The notes beneath the pieces were generated by a model. The model saw only the letters and a program-made list of their open reading frames with translations. It did no database searches and was not told the DNA's origin. 42,204 nt of DNA from assembly GCA_035946955.1 (NCBI GenBank), contig DASYYE010000126.1, positions 1-42,204 of the forward strand, given 5' to 3'. The position numbers and the translations under genes were made by a program. The stretch is from DASYYE01 sp035946955. GTDB taxonomy: Bacteria; Actinomycetota; Actinomycetes; Streptosporangiales; Streptosporangiaceae. Shown piece after piece: positions 17,805 through 25,501 of the stretch. Position 1 is the first letter of the stretch. The number at the start of each line of letters is the position of its first letter.

Positions 17805-18023
17805 CGGACCACCGGTTCCTGGGAGCGTGACCATCTGCTGTTCCGCGATTACCTGCGCACCCACCCGGAAGCATGCGCCCGCTATGCGGCGCTCAAGCAG
17901 GATCTGATCAGCCGCTGGCGTCACGACCGCAAGGCTTACGGCGCCGCCAAGACCGCTTTCGTCCTGGACACGCTGGAGTCGGCGAGCCTGTGGGCGGAAT
18001 CCGCGGGCTGGCGGATCACCTGA
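17805..18023 (+). pseudogene. GrpB-family protein, C-terminal remnant
   Basis: An open stretch without a plausible start, bounded upstream by an in-frame TGA at 17802, translates to a C-terminal piece of the GrpB/UPF0157 nucleotidyltransferase-like family: HLLFRDYLRTHPEACARY, then AALKQDL and AYGAAKTAFV. The family is about 170-190 residues long; only about 72 remain. The rest of 17730-18048 holds the promoter side of the aldo/keto reductase gene and nothing else recognisable. A relic of gene loss next to the toxin-antitoxin pair. Confidence 0.65.
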
Positions 18024-18048
18024 CCAGCGCCACATGTGTGGCCGTGGC

Positions 18049-18387
18049 TCACCGGAGGCCTAGTACCAGCCGAATGGCGTCTTCGATGCGCGCGATGTGA
18101 GCTTGTGGCACCACTCCGACTTGGCGTCGCAGGCGCTCTTTGCGCAGCGGCATGAGTTCGTCGCATTTCACCCAGCCCCCACCGGGCAGGTCGCCGGGGA
18201 GTTCGATGACGGTGGGGAGCGGCACAGCGGGCTTGCGGGCGGTGATCCGGGCCACGTGGACCCAGGGGTAGGCGCTTGCGTTGCGCCCGTTGTTGGACAA
18301 GACCACGTGGAACTTCTCTCCTGGCTCGTGGAGTCCCAGATCCACGGCCCAGATCTGCCCACGGAGTATTCGCTCTCCGCTGGTCAC
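18049..18387 (-). CDS. MazF/PemK-type toxin (endoribonuclease)
   Basis: 112 residues. Recognised by RGQIWAVDLG near the N-terminus, the conserved core strand PWVHVARIT, and GGWVKCDELMPLRKERL, which matches the VxxDQxxTVDxxRL-like strand of MazF folds. The GTG start overlaps the stop of the upstream gene (GTGA), the usual antitoxin-toxin arrangement. Such toxins cut mRNA and are held in check by the co-translated partner. The usual Arg in RGDIW is present, Asp is Gln. Confidence 0.7.
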   Translation of the reverse strand: MTSGERILRGQIWAVDLGLHEPGEKFHVVLSNNGRNASAYPWVHVARITARKPAVPLPTVIELPGDLPGGGWVKCDELMPLRKERLRRQVGVVPQAHIARIEDAIRLVLGLR

Positions 18388-18692
18388 CGTTCCCGCTCCA
18401 CGAACTCGGCATAGTCGCCTTCCAGCATGTCCATGGCCGTCTCGGAGTCAGGGTCCGGAGCCTGATCTGTATAGGCCTCGTCGTAGAGGATCCGCAACTT
18501 CTCCTCCTCGACGCATGCGTGCGCGTACTCCACCAAAGAAACGAGTACGGCGCTCTCGCTTGTCAGTACATACGCTGGCTCGCCGATCACGCGGATGAGG
18601 GCCCGGTGCTCCACCGTGCCCTGCGTCGCGTAGTCCCGCAGCCAGGTGACTGGGTTCTCGAAGTTGAGCGTCTTCCGCTGCATACAGCACAT
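18384..18692 (-). CDS. Probable antitoxin partner of the MazF-like toxin
   Basis: 102 residues from ATG at 18692, with a second ATG at 18683; neither has a clear ribosome binding site. No family recognised with confidence. The central ALIRVIGEPAYVLTSESAVLVSLVEYA segment looks like a compact helical or Phd-like fold, and the C-terminus is acidic (DPDSETAMDMLEGDYAEFVE), as expected for the toxin-wrapping tail. Its identity rests on size, acidic tail and the 4-nt overlap with the toxin gene. Confidence 0.55.
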   Translation of the reverse strand: MCCMQRKTLNFENPVTWLRDYATQGTVEHRALIRVIGEPAYVLTSESAVLVSLVEYAHACVEEEKLRILYDEAYTDQAPDPDSETAMDMLEGDYAEFVERER

Positions 18693-18728
18693 TATGCCGC
18701 ATCAGATGCTGCGCGGAGTGCAGCACAT
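18678..18728. promoter_or_regulatory. Repeat-rich operator candidate of the toxin-antitoxin pair
   Basis: The antitoxin start region contains CAGCACAT twice (18685-18692 and 18721-18728), GCATCAGATGC at 18699-18709 and a perfect TGCTGC/GCAGCA inverted pair at 18707-18725. Such symmetry fits autoregulation by the antitoxin complex. The region also separates this pair from the S9 peptidase gene. Confidence 0.4.
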
Positions 18729-18786
18729 GTGTTTTGGGTGGCCTGATGCGGTGCGTTGGGGGGGGGGCTATGGCAGCGTGTCAGGC

Positions 18787-20868
18787 ATGGCCCCCATGTC
18801 TCTGCCTGACCAGCTTGTCCGCACGCAGCGCTTCACCTCGGGCGTCCCTGAGCGGTTCACGGTCACCTCGGACGGGGCGGCCGTGCTGTTCCTGCGCAGC
18901 CGCGGGGGCGATGACCCGGTGGCCTGCCTGTGGGTGATGGACCTCGGCTCCGGGACGGAGCGGCTGCTCGCTGACCCCGCTGAACTGGCGGGCGCGCAGG
19001 ACACCGGGGTCGAGGCCTACGCCACCGACCACTCAGGTGGGCTGGCCGCTTTCGCCTTCGGCGGCGGGTTGTGGACGGCCGAGGTGGCGAGTGGGCGGGT
19101 CCAGCGGTTGCCTGCGCAGGCCCCGGTGGCCGATCCCCGTCCGGACCCGGCGGGCACGCGGGTCGCCTACGTATCTGACGGCGAGCTGCGGGTGATCGGT
19201 TGCGATGGGACCGGAGACCGCGTGGTCGCTTCGCCTGACGGGCCAGAGGTCAAGTTCGGGGTCGGCGAACACACAGGCTCCACATCGCTGGATGGTCCGC
19301 GTGGGTATTGGTGGGCACCGGACGGCGACCGGCTGCTCGTGACGCGGGTGGATTCCTCGGCGGTGGGACTGTGGTATGTCGCTGATCCGTCCGAGCCTGG
19401 CAAGGCACCGCGCGCTGTGCGTTATGCGTCGGTCGGCACGGCCAACGCCGAGGTCACGCTGTGGCTGGTCGGGCTGGGCGGCGCGCGGTCGCAGGCGTGC
19501 TGGGACCGCGGCGCTTTTGAGTATGTGGTGGGCGCTGGCTGGGATACCCATGGACCGTACGCCGTGGTGCAGTCCCGCAGCCAGCGCAACGTCCAGTGGC
19601 TCGGGATCGACCCAGCCACCGGGCACACAGCGCTCCTGGGCGAACAGCACGACGAGTGCTGGGTGCAGACGGTCCCCGGCCTGCCAGCGCGCACCGGTTC
19701 GGGGGCACTCATCAGCCACGCCGATGTGGCGGGCACCCGGCACCTGACCGTGGATGGGGTTCCCGTCACGCCCCCTGGCCTCCAGCTCGAGGCCGTGTGG
19801 AGCCTGGACGGTGAGGAGGTGCTGTTCACCGCCGCTGCGGAGCCCACCGAGCTCCACCTGTGGAGCTACCGGGCTGCCGAGGGCATCCGGCAGCTGAGTA
19901 TGGGGGCCGGCATGTACTCCGGTGCACTGCGCGCTGGGACCTTGGTACTGGTCACCAGGGGCGAGGACCGGCCAGGCGGAGGGGTGACGGTGGTGCGGGA
20001 AGGGAAGCCGGAGGTCACCGTCGAATCACTGGCCGAGCGTCCGGTGCTCGACCTGCACCCGACCCGGCTCACCCTGGGGCCGCGCGAACTGCGGGCTATC
20101 TTGTTTCTCCCGTCCTGGTACCGTCCGGGGAGCGGCCAGCTTCCCGTCCTGCTCGACCCCTACGGTGGCGCGGCGATGCAGCGGGTCACCACCGAACTGG
20201 AATGGCGCAAGCTGGTGGCGCAGTGGTTCGCCGAGCAGGGTTTCGCGGTCCTGGTAGCCGATGGGCGTGGCACCCCGAACCGCGGACCCGACTGGGAACG
20301 GGCGGTCTACGGCGACCTGTTCGGGCCGGAACTGGACGACCAGGTGACCGCCTTGCAGGAGGCCGCGCGCCTGCACCCAGAGCTCGACCTGCGGCGGGTC
20401 GGGATCCGCGGCTGGTCCTTTGGTGGCGCACTGGCGGCACTGGCCGTGCTGCGCAGGCCGGACGTCCTCCACGCCGCGGCGGCCGGGGCAGGCGTCACCG
20501 ACCAGCTGCTCTACAACACCCACTGGCGCGAGCGGTTCCTCGGCCACCCCGCTGAGTTCCCGGAGCGGTACGAGGCATGTTCGCTGGTACGGGAGGCGCC
20601 GAACCTGACCCGGCCGCTGCTGCTGATCCACGGTCTCGTGGACGACAACGTGTACCCGGCCAACACACTGCGCCTGTCCAGTGCGCTGCTGGCGGCCGGC
20701 CGCCCGCACGAGGTGCTGCTGCTGCCCGGCACCGGCCACCGCCCGATCGGCGGGCCCTTCACCGAGGGCTTGCTATGGCACCAGGTGCGGTTCTTCCAGC
20801 GGCACCTGGGTTCTGGCGGCACCGGGTCCGCGGCCCTGGCGCAAGGCCCAGCCGAACCCGTCAGCTGA
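18787..20868 (+). CDS. S9-family prolyl oligopeptidase / dipeptidyl peptidase IV-like serine peptidase
   Basis: 693 residues, no signal peptide, so cytoplasmic. The N-terminal two thirds form a beta-propeller (DPP4 N-terminal-like, with GPRGYWWAPDGDRLLVTRVD). The C-terminal alpha/beta-hydrolase has GIRGWSFGGALAAL with Ser544, LIHGLVDDNVYPANT with the Asp pair 619/620, and GTGHRPIG with His651, so the triad is complete. DPYGGAAMQRV is the usual entry to the catalytic domain. ATG 18787 was chosen; GTG 18778 is possible, and a run of ten G residues lies about 20 nt upstream. It overlaps the convergent ligase gene by 8 nt. Probably general peptide turnover, with maturation of a cluster product as a remote alternative. 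Confidence 0.85.
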   Translation: MAPMSLPDQLVRTQRFTSGVPERFTVTSDGAAVLFLRSRGGDDPVACLWVMDLGSGTERLLADPAELAGAQDTGVEAYATDHSGGLAAFAFGGGLWTAEVASGRVQRLPAQAPVADPRPDPAGTRVAYVSDGELRVIGCDGTGDRVVASPDGPEVKFGVGEHTGSTSLDGPRGYWWAPDGDRLLVTRVDSSAVGLWYVADPSEPGKAPRAVRYASVGTANAEVTLWLVGLGGARSQACWDRGAFEYVVGAGWDTHGPYAVVQSRSQRNVQWLGIDPATGHTALLGEQHDECWVQTVPGLPARTGSGALISHADVAGTRHLTVDGVPVTPPGLQLEAVWSLDGEEVLFTAAAEPTELHLWSYRAAEGIRQLSMGAGMYSGALRAGTLVLVTRGEDRPGGGVTVVREGKPEVTVESLAERPVLDLHPTRLTLGPRELRAILFLPSWYRPGSGQLPVLLDPYGGAAMQRVTTELEWRKLVAQWFAEQGFAVLVADGRGTPNRGPDWERAVYGDLFGPELDDQVTALQEAARLHPELDLRRVGIRGWSFGGALAALAVLRRPDVLHAAAAGAGVTDQLLYNTHWRERFLGHPAEFPERYEACSLVREAPNLTRPLLLIHGLVDDNVYPANTLRLSSALLAAGRPHEVLLLPGTGHRPIGGPFTEGLLWHQVRFFQRHLGSGGTGSAALAQGPAEPVS

Positions 20869-22465
20869 CTGGCTGGCCGCTGTAGCGGTGGCGCAGTGCC
20901 TTCTTGTCCACCTTGCCAATGGTGGTGTGGGGGAGGGCATCGGCGAAGTGGACCCGGTCGGGCAGCTTGTAGGCAGCGAGGCCACGGCTGGCCAGGAAGT
21001 CGCGCAGGTCGGTCAGGGCTGGTGGTGGGCCGGTGGCGACCAGCACCGCGCAGGTCTTCTCGCCGAGTGCCCGGTCCGGGACAGCGATGATGGCGGCGGC
21101 GCGCACGGCCGGGTGGTGCATCAGGTGCTCCTCGACCTCCTCGGCGGGCACCTTCTCGCCGCCCCGGTTGACCACGTCCTTGATGCGGCCCTGTACCGCG
21201 AGCTCGCCTGAGGGGGTCATGCGTACCAGGTCGCCGGTGTGCAGCAGCCCCTCCGGGGTGAAGGCCCGCGCGTTGTACTCGGGCGCCCGGTAGTAGCCGC
21301 GCAGCACACACGGCCCCTGGACGACCAGTTCGCCGACCTCACCCGGTGGCACGTCATTGCCATCGGGGTCCACGACACGCAGTTCGTCAGCGGGGCACAG
21401 CGGACGTCCCTGGGTGTGCACGGCCAGTTCGGGCGGGTCGCCGGGCCGGGTGAAGCACAGCAGGCCCTCGGCCATGCCGAACCAGTGGGTGAGGGTGAGG
21501 CCGAGGGCGGGGCGGACCCGCTCGGCCACCGCCGGGCTCAGCTTGGCGCCGCCAACCTCCACGACCAGGTTGGAGAGGTCCACGTCGAACAGGTCTGCCA
21601 GGTCCATCCACAACGGCAGGAAGGCCGGCATCAGCGTGGTCAGCGTGACCCCCTCGCGGGCGATCAGCGGGAAGACCTCGTCAGGGCTGGCACTGCCCGC
21701 CAGCACCGCCGTGCCACCGGCCCACAGTGCGCCGAGCACACCCGGGCAGCCGAGGGCGGCGTTGTGGGCTGCTGGCAGCGCCGCCAGGTACACGCCGTGG
21801 GAACCAAAACCCATCGCTTCGGCTGTCGCCCTTAGCTGGAACGCGTAGTCGTCATGTGTCCGGGGGATCAGCTTGGGTGTGCCGGTCGTGCCGCCGGACA
21901 GCAGGAAGAACGCAACCTCGGCGGGGTCAGGCCGGGGCAGGGGGACTGGCGGCGCGGACACAGCATCCAGCGGGGTGAACTCGGCTGGGTCCCCGGCCAC
22001 CAGCACATGCCGCAGGGCCGGTGCGCTGCCGCGCACCTCCCGGGCCAGGTCACGGAAGTCGAAACCCGCCATGGTGTCTGGGCAGACATAGGCGACCGCA
22101 TCGGTGTGGGTGCACAGGTAACTGATCTCGGCACGCCGGTGGGCTGGCAGGGCCAGCACAGGCAGGGCCCCGGCCCGGAACAGCGCCAGACAGCACAAGA
22201 CAAACTCGGGTGAGTTGGGGAGCTGGACCACCACCCGGTCACCAGCGGCGATGCCAAGCTGCGCCAGCCCGGCTGCCAGCCGGTCCGCCCGCTCGTCAAC
22301 CTCTGCGTAGGTAAGACGGCGCGGCCCTGCCACGATCGCGGTCCGGCCCGGGTCGGCCTGGGCCGGACCGCGTGCCAGGTCGCCGAGCACCTCGCCGCGC
22401 CAGTACCCCTCGCGGCGGTAACGCGCGGCCAGGTCTTCCGGCCACGGCACGCATCCTTCCAGCAC
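20861..22465 (-). CDS. Aryl-acid AMP ligase (EntE/DhbE family)
   Basis: 534 residues. It activates an aromatic acid as the aryl-AMP. Landmarks in order are WPEDLAARYRREGYW at the start, FFLLSGGTTGTPKLIPRTHDDY (P-loop), AALPAAHNAAL with the His-Asn pair that lines the aryl pocket in DhbE, HWFGMAEGLLCFTRPGD (nearly the DhbE block), HTGDLVRMTPSGELAVQGRIKDVVNRGGEKV, and the catalytic Lys in TTIGKVDKKALRHRY. Likely substrates are salicylate, hydroxybenzoate or dihydroxybenzoate types, but no isochorismate-pathway gene lies in the window. GTG start with GGAGA upstream. It could load an aromatic starter on a carrier protein of the type II PKS. It diverges from the methyltransferase gene at 22577 across a heptad-repeat region. 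Confidence 0.85.
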   Translation of the reverse strand: MLEGCVPWPEDLAARYRREGYWRGEVLGDLARGPAQADPGRTAIVAGPRRLTYAEVDERADRLAAGLAQLGIAAGDRVVVQLPNSPEFVLCCLALFRAGALPVLALPAHRRAEISYLCTHTDAVAYVCPDTMAGFDFRDLAREVRGSAPALRHVLVAGDPAEFTPLDAVSAPPVPLPRPDPAEVAFFLLSGGTTGTPKLIPRTHDDYAFQLRATAEAMGFGSHGVYLAALPAAHNAALGCPGVLGALWAGGTAVLAGSASPDEVFPLIAREGVTLTTLMPAFLPLWMDLADLFDVDLSNLVVEVGGAKLSPAVAERVRPALGLTLTHWFGMAEGLLCFTRPGDPPELAVHTQGRPLCPADELRVVDPDGNDVPPGEVGELVVQGPCVLRGYYRAPEYNARAFTPEGLLHTGDLVRMTPSGELAVQGRIKDVVNRGGEKVPAEEVEEHLMHHPAVRAAAIIAVPDRALGEKTCAVLVATGPPPALTDLRDFLASRGLAAYKLPDRVHFADALPHTTIGKVDKKALRHRYSGQPVS

Positions 22466-22542
22466 TGCTATCTCCGGTTCGTAAAGAGTGGGGCGGATCT
22501 AATGACATAGTAGTTCCAACAAGCTAGCGTTCGTAAGAGTAG

Positions 22543-22556
22543 ATACGAGATACGAG
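22543..22556 (+). promoter_or_regulatory. Heptad direct repeat (site 3)
   Basis: Two exact copies of ATACGAG stand head to tail, ending 20 nt before the methyltransferase ATG at 22577 and 78 nt from the divergent ligase start. It is the cleanest copy of the motif and defines the 7-bp period. Confidence 0.65.
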
Positions 22557-22576
22557 CCAGCCGGGAGCGAGGTGAC

Positions 22577-23635
22577 ATGACGGCGGCGCTGCGCGTTGAT
22601 GTCGAGGCTGCCACCGAAGCCGGCGACGCGGCCATTACCGCGCTGATGGAACTCGCCGACTACGTGGTGCCGTTCGCGGTCCGGGTCGCCTGCGACCTGG
22701 GCCTGGCCGACCTGCTCAGCGAGGCCCCGTGCACGGCTGCGGACCTGGCCGAGGCGACCGGTGCACACCCGCAGTCGCTGACCCGGCTGCTCCGGGCACT
22801 GGCTGCCCGCGGCATCTTCACCGAAGTGGCCCCGCAGACGTTTGGGCTGACCCCGCTCGCCGAGCCACTGCGCAGCGACCACCCGCTGTCGCTGCGCGCG
22901 GCGTACCCGCTGCTGCCCGCCGACATCCGCACGCTCGGCCGCCTGACCAGCAGCATCCGCACCGGCGAAGCCGCCTTCCAGGCGCTGTACCGCCAGGACT
23001 ACTGGTCCTACCTGGCGGACCACCCTCGGGAGAGCCTGGCGGTGGACGGCTGGATGGCCAGCCTCAACTCGGTCCACCTGCGCACCGTGCTGCCTGCCTA
23101 TGACTGGGGGTCGGCCAGGACCGTGGCCGACCTCGGCGGCGGGAACGGCGCGTTCCTGGCGGGCCTGCTGGCCCGTTACCCAGGGCTGCGCGGCATCCTG
23201 CTCGACCTGCCGCACGTGGTCGCCCAGGCGGGCGAGGTGCTGGCGGCCGCGGGGGTGGCACAGCGCTGCCAGGTCGTACCCGGCAGCTTCTTCGACCCGC
23301 TGCCCACCGGTGCCGACCTCTACGTGCTCAAGACCGTGCTGCCGGGCTGGGCCACCGAGGAGGCAGTGGCGATCCTGCGCAACGTCCGTGCCGCCATGCC
23401 CCCAGACGCCCGGCTGGTCCTGCTGGAAGCGCTCATCCCCGACGGCAACTCCTTCGACGTGGCAAAGCTCGTTGACGTGCACACACTGGCGCTCACCGGC
23501 GGCCGGCACCGCAGCCACACCGAACTCCCCGCCCTGCTCGGCCAGGCCGGGCTGGAACTGCTCCGCTGGGTCACGACACCCACGCTCACGCTGGTCGAGG
23601 CAGGCCCCTGCCCCGCCGACAGGAGGTTACGTTGA
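22577..23635 (+). CDS. O-methyltransferase-fold protein, catalytic His replaced by Pro
   Basis: 352 residues, COMT/DnrK fold with winged-helix dimerisation domain (about 18-105) and SAM loop DLGGGNGAFLAGLL. It is a close paralogue of the proteins at 7352-8371 and 23632-24651. The catalytic block reads LKTVLPGW, with Pro256 where the 7352-8371 copy has His248, and the following Asp is Gly. Loss of the base argues against ordinary O-methylation; relatives such as RdmB and LepI use this fold with SAM for hydroxylation or pericyclic chemistry, so a changed reaction is possible. The ATG has GAGGTG upstream. A TTA codon (23627-23629) is the second-last sense codon and lies directly after the AGGAGG used by the next gene. 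Confidence 0.8.
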   Translation: MTAALRVDVEAATEAGDAAITALMELADYVVPFAVRVACDLGLADLLSEAPCTAADLAEATGAHPQSLTRLLRALAARGIFTEVAPQTFGLTPLAEPLRSDHPLSLRAAYPLLPADIRTLGRLTSSIRTGEAAFQALYRQDYWSYLADHPRESLAVDGWMASLNSVHLRTVLPAYDWGSARTVADLGGGNGAFLAGLLARYPGLRGILLDLPHVVAQAGEVLAAAGVAQRCQVVPGSFFDPLPTGADLYVLKTVLPGWATEEAVAILRNVRAAMPPDARLVLLEALIPDGNSFDVAKLVDVHTLALTGGRHRSHTELPALLGQAGLELLRWVTTPTLTLVEAGPCPADRRLR

Positions 23636-24651
23636 CTGTCAAGACGCGCCCGCGCATCGACATCAGCTCGGTGTTCCGGCTCACCGAACTCGCGGACTAC
23701 ATCATCCCGTTCACCATCCGCGCCATCTGCGAGCTGGGCGTGGCCGACCACCTCACCGAAGGCCCGCGGCCAGTCACGGAACTGGCCATGGAAACCGGCA
23801 CGCACGCGCCGTCCCTGGAGCGGGCGCTGCGGGCACTGGCGAGCAAGGGCATCTTCACCGAGGTGGAGCCGGGCACCTTCGACCTGACGCCACTGGCCCA
23901 GCCGCTGCGTTCCGACCACCCGGTGTCGCTGCGTACGGCCTACCCCATGCTGGTACCCGACATCGAAGCGTGGGCCAGGTTCGACCACAGCATCCGCACC
24001 GGCAAGGCCGCCTTCGACGAGGTCTACGGCCAGGGCTACTGGACCTACATGGCCGACCACCCCGAGGACAGCGACAAGTTCGACGCCTCACAGCAGGCAG
24101 CCACCCGCCTCGAACTGCGCACCTCACTGCCTGCCTACGACTGGGCCTCGATGAAGACAGTGGTCGATGTCGGTGGCGGCAACGGCGCCTTCCTGGGCGG
24201 CATCCTGGAGCGGTTCCCGCACATGCGGGGCACCGTGTTCGACCTGCCACACGTGGCCGAGGGGGCCAGGGCGCGGCTCAAGTCAGCGGGCCTGGCGGAC
24301 CGCTGCGACGCGGTGGGCGGCAGCTTCTTCGAGACCATCCCGGCAGGGGCGGACGGGTACATGCTCAAGCGCATCCTGTACGGCTGGGACGACGAGCGGG
24401 CTCTCGAGCTCCTGCGGTCGGTGCGCAAGGCCATGCTGCCCGGCAGCCGCCTGCTCATCCTGGAGCCGGTGGTGCGCCCGGGCAATGACTTCAATGTCGG
24501 CAAGCTCTATGACCTGCTGCTGCTGTGCATGGTCGGCAGTGGCGCGCGCTCACTGGAGCACATCGGGCAGTTGCTGGACGCGGCCGGGCTGCGGCTGGAG
24601 CAGGTGGTGGAGACCCTGATGTTCCCGATCCTGGACATCAGGCCGAGTTGA
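23632..24651 (+). CDS. O-methyltransferase-fold protein, catalytic His replaced by Tyr
   Basis: 339 residues from a TTG start that overlaps the previous stop (TTGA), with AGGAGG at 23621-23626. COMT/DnrK fold: ELADYIIPFTIRAICELGVADHL at the N-terminus, DVGGGNGAFLGGIL for SAM, FDLPHV next. The catalytic block is LKRILYGWDDE, with Tyr250 in the place of His. N-terminal 100 residues are more alike to the 7352-8371 protein than to its neighbour, so two duplication steps are likely. The protein may have lost methylation or taken on another SAM-dependent reaction, and may form a heterodimer with its neighbour. The ferredoxin gene follows after 11 bp. Confidence 0.8.
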   Translation: MTVKTRPRIDISSVFRLTELADYIIPFTIRAICELGVADHLTEGPRPVTELAMETGTHAPSLERALRALASKGIFTEVEPGTFDLTPLAQPLRSDHPVSLRTAYPMLVPDIEAWARFDHSIRTGKAAFDEVYGQGYWTYMADHPEDSDKFDASQQAATRLELRTSLPAYDWASMKTVVDVGGGNGAFLGGILERFPHMRGTVFDLPHVAEGARARLKSAGLADRCDAVGGSFFETIPAGADGYMLKRILYGWDDERALELLRSVRKAMLPGSRLLILEPVVRPGNDFNVGKLYDLLLLCMVGSGARSLEHIGQLLDAAGLRLEQVVETLMFPILDIRPS

Positions 24652-24662
24652 GGGGGCGGCAG

Positions 24663-24854
24663 ATGCGGGTAGTCACCAACCTGGCATTGTGTGAGGGGCA
24701 TTCGGTCTGCGCGAGCCTGGTCCCCGAGGTGTTCGACATCGGCGACGCGGACCATGTCGAACTGCTCCAGGAACACCCCGCCGAAGACCTGACCGAGCGC
24801 GTGCGCGCCGCCATCGCGCGATGTCCCAAGCAGGCCCTCTCCGTAGCCGACTGA
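24663..24854 (+). CDS. Small ferredoxin, [3Fe-4S] type, P450 partner
   Basis: 63 residues. Cysteines at 10, 16 and 54 in the pattern C-x5-C...C-P; position 13, which is Cys in 4Fe-4S ferredoxins, is His, so a 3Fe-4S cluster is expected. VPEVFDI and the C-terminal RCPKQALSV are family signatures. The gene is the last of the operon begun at 22577. It most likely gives electrons to the P450s encoded at 28616-31145; no ferredoxin reductase is in the window. The ATG was chosen to match the usual 63-65 residue length. Confidence 0.85.
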   Translation: MRVVTNLALCEGHSVCASLVPEVFDIGDADHVELLQEHPAEDLTERVRAAIARCPKQALSVAD

Positions 24855-24902
24855 GAGTGCCCAGCTCGACAACCCGAGCGTGACTGACCACCCGTCGGTA
24901 CT

Positions 24903-25208
24903 TTAGGTCCGCTGGGCCATTGAGGGCTTGGGCGGCCTCGTTGTCAATACCACCGTTCGGCTCATGCCGCTGGGAGGACCCCAGGCTTCGGCCCACAGCA
25001 GGACGTCATCCGGGCTGGCGTCCGGGTGGTTCCTGGTGACCTCGTCGGCTGCCTGCCGGAGACGTCCGGGCTCAGCGGCCAATGGGTGACCGTCCAGTTC
25101 CGTCGCTGCGACTGCGAGGTCACCGAGACTGGGCCGAACGTTCGGATAATGCTCGTAGTGGTCGTCGAGGACAGTCTGCATCACGATGGCCTCGAGCATG
25201 GCCCGCAT
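24903..25208 (-). CDS. Hypothetical protein, possibly truncated
   Basis: 101 residues from ATG 25208. No family recognised. The composition is protein-like rather than the Arg/Pro-rich type seen in shadow frames: MRAMLEAIVMQTVLDDHYEHYPNVRPS followed by helices rich in Ala and Glu, and DDVLLWAEAWGP. A longer frame continues upstream to 25277, but that part lies in the MITE-like repeat, so the gene may have lost its 5' end or promoter to the insertion. No ribosome binding site stands out. Confidence 0.4.
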   Translation of the reverse strand: MRAMLEAIVMQTVLDDHYEHYPNVRPSLGDLAVAATELDGHPLAAEPGRLRQAADEVTRNHPDASPDDVLLWAEAWGPPSGMSRTVVLTTRPPKPSMAQRT

Positions 25209-25237
25209 CTCCGCACCCGAACCGTATCTCAGGACTG

Positions 25238-25413
25238 ATGAATGTGGCTTGGCGGACAAACCAGCGTGCCGTGCCAAGACCTACAGCGATCTTCGCCGTG
25301 ATCGATGTACCGCCGCGTACAAAAGGGTGGCCCGCAGCAAACCCACAACCCTGTCCACCAAGATCGATGTGCGCTCGCGGACAAAAGATTGTCCGCCAGG
25401 CCACATCGATCAT
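25238..25413. repeat. MITE-like element, copy B (about 176 bp, three 62-bp units)
   Basis: Related to the element at 9996-10107. The ends are inverted: ATGTGGCTTGGCGGACAA at 25242-25259 against its complement at 25389-25406, 17 of 18 matching. Within it, the ATGT-N-GC...GGACAAA/GTACAAAA motif recurs at 25242, 25305 and 25367, a period of 62-63 bp. Copy A has two such units, copy B three. The stretch GACCATGATCGATGT of copy A (10053-10067) also appears inverted at 25403-25417. The rest of 25418-25501 shows nothing recognisable. Confidence 0.6.
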
Positions 25414-25501
25414 GGTCCAATGATCATTTACCGGGTTTGCGCGGATCCGTTTTGTGGATATCCATCCCATTAAGTCCGGGTCCGAGGGGCGCCGTGGTAC
25501 G

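Noticed and set aside
25238..25413. Regularly spaced repeats considered as a small CRISPR array
   Set aside because: Only three diverged units, the 'spacers' are partly shared with the element at 9996-10107, ends are inverted, and no cas gene is present.
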